Of a DNA stretch of 64,000 bases, positions 50,101 through 59,100 are shown piece by piece. The notes under the pieces were generated by a model. It worked only from the letters and a program-made list of their open reading frames with translations, was not told the DNA's origin and did not search any database. The DNA is from Sthenelais limicola (Eukaryota; Annelida; Polychaeta; Phyllodocida; Sigalionidae), in assembly GCA_942159475.1 (NCBI GenBank), contig OW804097.1, positions 109,182,582 to 109,246,581 on the forward strand, in the 5' to 3' direction. Each line of letters starts with the position of its first letter. Within the stretch, counting starts at the first letter, position 1. The position numbers and the translations under genes are program-made.

Positions 50101-53100
50101 AGGAACATACAGGGCTTTTAAAAAATTCTGGGATTACTTATGGGCGCGATATTATCGTGATATTTGTGTTCTCATACAAAGTCCAGGCCAGAGAGATCAT
50201 GTTATTTCATATCTAAGAGTTCAGAGATGGCGCATCACTTTCTTGTTGCTTACGACGTACGTGTCGCACCATCGGAACACTGGTTTTATGTCATTAAAGC
50301 AAATGACATAGTGGCCAAAATGGACCGTGTAAGTCACAGTGTCAAAATAAGAACACCAATAGAAATCAAAACAAAAGTTCTCTTAATTGTATCAACGAGA
50401 ATAAATATATAGCCCTCTCTTCATATTTTATTTTTTTCTCTTCATATTCATTCTCCTTGCTGGAAGTGACCACATTACAACAGACTTTGCAATTAGATTC
50501 CAATTGCAAAACTGTTTAACACACAACAAAATCTGTTCTTTTTAAAAGCAAATTTAACCGAAAAAACGTTGCTGAAATATTGTATATTCCGGCAATTATC
50601 TGTTTAACATTAGTTGTTGAAAAAATAGGACATTACTCATTTCTGACAACATAAGCGAAATATCTGAATGCATAAGTGGTGCCATATTTTAGTCTAAGCG
50701 CCTAATCTAATCACCCTTCATCTAATTTAACATCAATATTCATACATGCGCTGAAAGACCTGGATTTATCAGAGGTGCATGAGAATTTTTGTATTTAGAA
50801 ATACAAAATAAAAATTCCTTATCTTACCTAATTCCTTATTGTATTAATTTAATAAATTAGATTAATTCCTTAATAAAAATGAAGCTTTGGGAGGTGTATT
50901 TACCTGGATGGTATGGGAGGGCGGCCTGGTATCTGGGACTCCTGAAGGGCAGCGTTCTCATTGAGTGACGTCTGTGAGTTTGCCCTGGCGGTAGGGGGCA
51001 GACTCAGTGCAGGGATGTCTGGTACGCCCAGCGTGGACGCCACCTGGGACTGCGGCTTACCCTGGGAGGCAATAGCAATGTAAGACTGTATAATCTGGAA
51101 ACTTTGATAACTCTATTTGTTGATCAGCTCATAGATCTAATAAGGATTAATTTCTGTAGATTCTTATCTACTTGGTCATGGCAACGCACGAAATATAACT
51201 GCATCCTGTCAGTCATGCGTCTTTCTTATATTCAACACCAATTGTTAAACTGTTTCAGCCAATGAAAATAGTTAAAAAAAAAATAGCAATAGAAACAGTG
51301 TTTAAATTTCCAACTAATTTAAAAGCCATTTGACCAACATTTTGGAGGATGTTGTTGTTCTCGTTACATGACTTCATAAAAGTTTACATAAATTCGGAGG
51401 TCCGCTGAAAGTCTTTTCTGTAACATATAACCACGGCAGAATGGTAATAAATTCGGTTCTACACGTCACAAAGATGAGTCAATTAGGCAAGATTTTGTGT
51501 TGTTGAATGCAGGTTAAATTGTTATTGAGCTACCCGGAATAATGTTATAGAGACGGTGCTGGTATTAAATGAAGTAGAATTCTTCTTGAATATGTTGACA
51601 ATTTTAGCATGTTTTTGAATGGAAATGGTAAATAAGTAATTTCAGGAACCCGTTGGAAGACCCGGAAGTCACCTTTCAGATACGGGGCTCCTTTTTGTAC
51701 ACCTTTCTCGTATAAATAAAAAATGCTTTGAATTGAATTGAATTGAAATAAGTAAGGCTTTTAGGTGACGTTCAAATGACGGTTAATACATCATCATTGA
51801 AGGAATGGAAAGTCTTCGTTGCTGAAAATGGTTACTTCAATCTGAACTAAAATAGGTGTTACCACATTTCAGTACTTAAGTTTGTAATAAAAGTGTGTAA
51901 GGCACACATCAGCTATTTTGTGAATCTGTATGGGAACCCATTTGCAGTTTCTTAAGCAGGGTGTCCGTGGCTATGGGCTAGGGAAATTTAATACCTTTTC
52001 AGACTTTTGTATAAAGGGCCTAGTCCACTAAGCCAATTATCATGCGATTTTCAAGAATTTAGTGCAAGAGACCTCTGTGGCACAAAATCGCATGATAATC
52101 GATCTGGTGGACTAGGCCCTTATGACCCATTTCTTTACTTTTTAAGACCTAATAAAACAATTTGTATACATTTAAAGAACAATTCTAAAAAAATAGTACA
52201 TATATATATAATATTTCTAACGTAATTTTTCGTATGGAATGAAATTTACAATCTGGATAATGACTTTTTTCGGTCGGAATTCTTTAATTCTTGGACTTTT
52301 TTTGTCAAGTTCAATGCCTCTTCAGGCAAATTTAAGATATTTTAAGATCCTTTACATGAATATGCTAAGAAGTTAAGACTTTTCAATGGCTTAAATTATA
52401 AAAAAAAATAAGACTTTTTTAAGAACCATGCTATGGCTAACCAAAATGTGTGGCTTCGTTTGCTAACTGGTTCGTCAAGATGGCGAAGTTGTATAAAGTT
52501 TCATTAAAAAAAATAAACATAGATTTGAATAACGATTGATGTGAATTTTGTTTAAAAATTGATACCAACAAATCTTCTTTAAGTTTGTTTTCTAAATTCA
52601 AATCAGGGAAATGAAATCAAATTATGGAGCAGGATTGCCCTTAATATTTATGACATTTGAAGAAATTATATAACATCAGGAAAAATTCCTGATGATCAGA
52701 TTGAGATAAAATATGCCAAATCAGTGAAAATTAATATGATTTCAACAAAAAGCAAATGATAAACAAGATCATGGACAGAACTTCCAAGGAAACATGATTA
52801 CATACTCAACTGAGTTGGAAAACAAAACAAATGTTGATGAATACGAAGTGAAATAAAATTAACAAGAAGTTAATGAAAGTGATTTTAACGTGGTGAAACA
52901 GATAAAAAATATCTTACTTCCTCACTATCTTCCTGAAATGTAAAATTCATACTTATCTAGCCAATACCTTATTTCGGTTTAAACTTGTCATTTATTACTG
53001 AGAAGTATACAAACCAAATTTAAATAAAAATAAAATATATGATGTACATATTAAAATATTTTCAGAAATGATCGGAGAAGGTGGGGGGGGGGGGGGGGTC

Positions 53101-56100
53101 GACGTTTCAGGCACATTGGTCCTCTTGTTGCTATGGCGACCATTGTTATGCGAGCACCGAAGTCAGTAATTATGCACTCTGAAGTTATCTTAGCCTATTT
53201 TTTATTTTTACACTAATTTTCGTATGACAGAACTTAATTATAGAGATTAATAACGAAATTGCCATAATCATTTTCTTAAACTATAAAACAGTACCTTTTT
53301 TTCATCTGACTGGTAAGACCTGTGCTTTTTTTTAATATGGGAATCTTTTATAACAAAATTGTCAATAAAATTTCTCAAAGTGTAAAATAGTTTACCTTTC
53401 TCTGGTTGACGAACTCAAAGCTGAGAGTGCCTGTGCCACCTGCAGACTTGAGACTGGCAGTACTCGGTGAGAAGTCGCCTGCATCAAACACAAACACAGA
53501 ATCTGGGATGCTGGCTGGGCCGCCCTGCAGCGACACCGTGTGGCTAGTCTTGTTGACATTTGTGAAGGGGTTCCACGTGGCCCAGCGGACGACTACGTCA
53601 TAACGTGTTGAGTTGCCTTTGGTCGCCTGAAATGCAACAAGTTTTCTTTTGAATATTGAAATAAAGAGGTCATGTTTTTTTTCAAAGAACAATAAAGTTA
53701 GCGATGTTTCTGGTACTTTGATCTAGATGTTTCACTAACTTTTCTTCCATGTCAAATGATACGTATTTTGGCAATAAAATTTGTATAAAAAATAAAATCT
53801 GTGGAGAGGGGTGGGAAAGTGGTCTAAGGTGCTGGCTTTGTATAGGGGAGGGGCAAGGCAGTGGTCTAAATTGCTGGCTTTTTATAGGGGAGGGGCGGAG
53901 CAGGGTCTAGATGTAGCCTACAGTAAAAGCAAGATTACAGATTAAGTGTTTAAAGTGAGTACTTATAACTTGGTATTATTGCAGGTCAAATAAAACTGTA
54001 GCGATTCTTGATTTCAAATAAAACCCTTGGAGAAAGAAATATATATTCATTAATTTATTCTAGTGACTCGGGTGATTGAATTAATTAATCTATGTATTAA
54101 TTAGAAGTCATGTACACTACCATAATGATTTATTTATTTTCTTACCCGTTTAGTTTTGTCTGTTTTATCGACTGGTTCTCCCAGCACGTACTGGAGTACA
54201 AATACCACCATGAGACTGGGGTCCTCCACCATGCCGTCCAGCTGTATACGGTTCTTGTACGCTAGAGATCCTATGTTACTCCTGCAAAAGACAATACATG
54301 TTTTTATTCTATTTTAATTCTCATTTGTTTTTTTGCCCATCTCCATAGTGACAGTGAGATCTAGATGTTATTTTATTTTTCACTAGCTATGGACAAGATT
54401 GGGAATATCACTCTACATTCTATAAATAATGATATTTTATTATAATTGAATTTATTTCTGGGAATTCTCTTGGAAAACTAGAGCACCCTGGAGTCTTGTC
54501 ACTATGACATCTCCATAGACACTATGAGGTATTGGTTACCATGCACGGCTGTGGAACCTACGTTCTTCAGTAGCATGGTAGTAACTGCCCTTGATGGCCA
54601 GTATTTAATTCATCTGGACATTTTTTTCAATATACAATCTACATAATTGTTAAAGCTGCATCCTCACTAAACATCGATTAAGAAAAGATTTTCTGATTTG
54701 TGTCCCCTTATTTTCCGGCCTATCTAAAAGTCATTTGACCAAAGTTTTGAAGCATTATTTTTGTTCAGTTGTTTTTGCGACAGGGCTCCATGAAATCCAC
54801 TTTTGTATTTTGGATAATAGCGCTTGCATGGAATGCAGCTTTAATAAGGAGGGGGTGGGGAATTGGTTGTTTTACGCCCCTTTAACACTAGACTTTCATA
54901 CATATCTGATCATATAAGGGCGAGGAAGGAAACACGTTAACGGGATGCAATACCCTACTTTTTTCGATTATTATCAATGGTTGTTTTACATATACAGCTA
55001 CATACATGGACACTTCATGTTACACCTCATTGAGACTAAACCAAACTGGTTGTAATTATGGGTTAGTTGCATAACCGAGATGGAGGTTAAAAGGATTAAT
55101 GACTGACATTGAGTGGCTGCTGGTGCACTGTTTGGTGCATAATCCCGAGGTGACAGCGAGGGACTATGCACAAACAGTGCATCAGCAAATGGAGGTTGTT
55201 AATCTGTTTAGTCTCTGTCTTAGGTTGGTATAGCCCCTGGACTGTTCAAGGCGGTGACTAAGGACTGTATTGTACTTACAGAGAGCTGGCGGAGGGGGTA
55301 CGTTGGTGGCCCCTCATACTACGGCGTAGAGAGCTGCCCTTCATACCAGCTGCTTCTCCACCAAGGTGGATCACCTCCGGCTTGTCAACGTAAAGCCAAC
55401 CGTTATGTACTCCGATCTGTAACAAGAAATGTATTTCTTTATTTGTAATAATTATCTTATATGTATCAAGCTTCATAATTAAATAGTTATCAACCTTCAA
55501 GCAAGTTCAAATAGGTAGCATATCAACACTTTTTGGTTAAAAATAAAAAAAAAGTTTGGAAGAGAATGTGACAAAAATAGATTTGGTAAAACAACCAAGA
55601 TACAAATTTAGTAATAATGATCGTTCGCTTATAAAGGATCCAGCAATGTCAAAACACTATAAGAGAAAACTATTAATGCAGTAAGATTTCTAGGAGAGAA
55701 AAGACAGTGTTCCTCTTCTATACTGAAGATGAAATTACAAAACTAAGGTAAGGTTAGTTTTTATCATTAATAGCTTATTTATTTTTATTTTTTTTAATTT
55801 TGTTTAAACCTTTTTTTTTAAACCTTGCTCTATCCGATTATACTGGATAAAAACAAAACTACAACAAGTGGAACCACTTAAGGCCCACTTAAATCGTCCC
55901 TATAAGTATGGACATACCCACATCCCCTATAAGGAATGTGGGTATATTTTTTCAACATAAAATGTTTTAAACGTTTCACTTCACGAATTACCGTTTATTT
56001 CATAACCTTACTTATATATATTGACATTATAGCCATGGGTACGAAAACACTCAGTTGCCACCCACACCTTGATCATAGCAAGGTATCCATGCCACCTGGC

Positions 56101-59100
56101 TAACCTAACTACCGACGCAACCTTGACCAATGAATAGTTCCGTCACATTTGTTCTGTCACGTCATACCTTATGACGTCACGTACTACACGTATATAGTAA
56201 TAACTTATTTATTCATCTGTAAAATGTATTTCTTCATTTTATCTATTCAGTAATTCAATTTCAATTGTATGTTTACAGTGTGCAGAAATGAAAGTCGACC
56301 CATCCCCAAAATACCGAAATTGTCAAGGGTTTCAGGAGGAGGGAGGGGGAGGTACGGTATATATAATAAAATAAATGAAAAAAGAGTGAATTCTTATACC
56401 ATCTACACACACAACTACAGGAATACAGGTACAAAATACATCTGATTTCCAGTCATGTTAATATGTGCGAATCCAACTTTATTGCTCTAAGCTACCTGAA
56501 TAACAACAATTCAAAAGTAAAACATTATCAAACTATAAACCAGCACAGGAAGGCACATTCTATACACTGAATACTGTAAACGTATTAATCTTCACGCAGT
56601 ATTTATTTTCGCTATTTCAACGCACCGGTACCCACCTTTGTGCGCGAAAATAAATCCTGCGCGAAAAGTATAATTATTGCATAAACAATGTGAGAGACTT
56701 CCTTACTGTGCGAATTTAAATCCGCGCAAAAAGATATCAAAGTACTTAGTACGCGAAGTTTATCTGCGCGAAAATAAATACGTTGACAGTACTGACCTGT
56801 AGCCTGCGTTCCATGATGGAGAGGGTGGTACCGTCTGCCTCCTTCCCCTCGCGCTTGTTCCTATCATCTATAAGCTGTCTGCACAACTCCTCCTCCAGCT
56901 TGTCCAGGCTGGGCGATAGGTTGATGTTAAGCTTCTCTATGAAACTGGGCATCGCCTTCACCTGCTTGGGCTTCCTTAAACCGTCTGGTTCTGTAAGGGT
57001 TAAATGGGATAATAGTCTAATGGGACTACATAATGGTAATATACGGGTATGAAAATAGTCAATTATAATGGGCATAAACTACATAATGGCAATATAACGG
57101 TTAAATATGTAACAAGTTAATTTTAACTGGAACAAACTACATAATGGTAATATAAGGGTTAAATGTGAAAAAGTTCAATTGTAATGGGAATTTAAACTAT
57201 ACACGATAACAATATAGAGAATGGAACGAAGTGCCAGAAATCGAAAAAGTATTGGATGCGTCCATTAATTCTTTGATTGCCAGCGCCTCATTCACTTTAC
57301 TATTTGTTATTTGCCCTTAGCAAAGAAGAAAATTCAAATATGAACCTATGTTTTTGGTTCTGAATTGCCATAAGGTATCTAAAGGTTAAAAGGAAAACAA
57401 ATTTGACTTCATATTGTACATGTGCCTGAATGAGTATATGTTTATTGCACCCCCGTTATAGGGGATTTGCATGTGCCACTGTGCATGTCTGTTACAGTGT
57501 ATCCTGGGATGGATTCTGATGAAATCTGACATACAAATATCTGCCAAAATTTTTATCGAAAATTGCAAGAATGTTTTCGCCAATATCATTTTTAAATGAT
57601 GTATCAACACCAAATGCATGATGGGAAAGATAGGACCTGTGCCATGAAATATTGTATGACACATGGCTATTCACATTAGAACATTGATAAATTGTCCATT
57701 CTGAAGATGGCATGTTTTCTATAGATCTTATCCTGTACCATTAGTCCCATAATTCTTTACGAATCAAGATTCAAAATGTTGGCTATGCAAATCCCCTATT
57801 GCACCCCTCATAGCCTAAAGCATGGCCAATAAAAACACCTTATCACTAAGCAAAGAATCAATACATACCTTGACCCTTCTCTCTGGGAGGGTCAGCAATA
57901 CCAGGAATGACATCATTACCCCCTACAAGGACGTTCTCAGGTATGAGGTGCATGACACGCGCCAGGTGACGATGCGTCTGTACTGTGTACATCACCTGGC
58001 TACCAGTAATGGACTGTAACATCGGGTTACCTGTAATATTATAAGATAATGATGACTGGTATAGGTGAGAAATATTTGTATATATTGAAATTGCAAAACT
58101 TGTTGCAAAATTGAAGGAAATACTATTGAATCATAGCAAATCTGTCTACATATGGTAGGTCCCCCCTCTCCATACCTCCCTCCCCCATATCTCTCTTCCT
58201 CTTTCTCTTTCAATCTCGCTGATTCTGTCTGCCTCTCCCCTAACACTCAATATCTATCAGTTTGTCTCTTTCGTGTCTCTCCCCTTCCCTTCTTGTCTGT
58301 CTCTCAACGTAATCTCTCCTGCCCTCTCTGTCTGCTTCTCCTCCCACTCTCTATTCTAATGTTAGTCGTCTCTCTTCTCAGTACACCCCCAACCCCCTCT
58401 CCCCCGCCCGCTCTTTTCTGTATTTTTCTCTCACATTCTTTATTCAGGGATAAAAGTGGGGTCACGGTTAAACTACTGAAACAGGCAAAGGATAAAGCAT
58501 CGCCCCCCCCCCGCCCACTCCCCGCCCCCACATAGATAGACTCCGAGACCACTCGCTCTGTATATACCTCCCTGTTTATACTTAAATAAGAAACAGGTCC
58601 ATTAAAGGAAACGAAATCGTTTCCACTGGAAAATTTAAATTGAGTAATAATAATTGATTGACTGTCATTATTGGAAATATTGTTATGATAGCAACAGTTA
58701 CTACCACCATAGTTCCACGCACCCCGCTTCCTACCCCCCAACCCCACCCCACCCCCGCCACTCACTACTTACCCTCGATGGGTTCATCTAGATAGAGCAG
58801 GGCACGGGGAGAGCCCTGGTAGAGGTCTAGTTTCTGTACAGGGGGTGCGGCAGCTGACAGGTCCGTCATGTCCCCATCCACTTTAAACGGCCGCAGGATG
58901 CCCCAACCACACGACACCTGCAAAATGATTCACTCGTCATGTAGGAAAAGTGACCAACAAGCAACAAATTAAAAAAAAAAATCCATTTAATTCATACCTA
59001 AATAAGAAATAGGAAGAGGTCCATTAAAGGAAAGGAAATAAGTTTTCACTGGAAAATTTAAATTAAGTAATAATAACTGATACTGTCATTATTGGAAATA

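Noticed and set aside
58152..58765. Overlapping frames of 127 and 153 codons
   Set aside because: CT-rich intronic sequence between NPHP4 exons C and D; no conserved motif.
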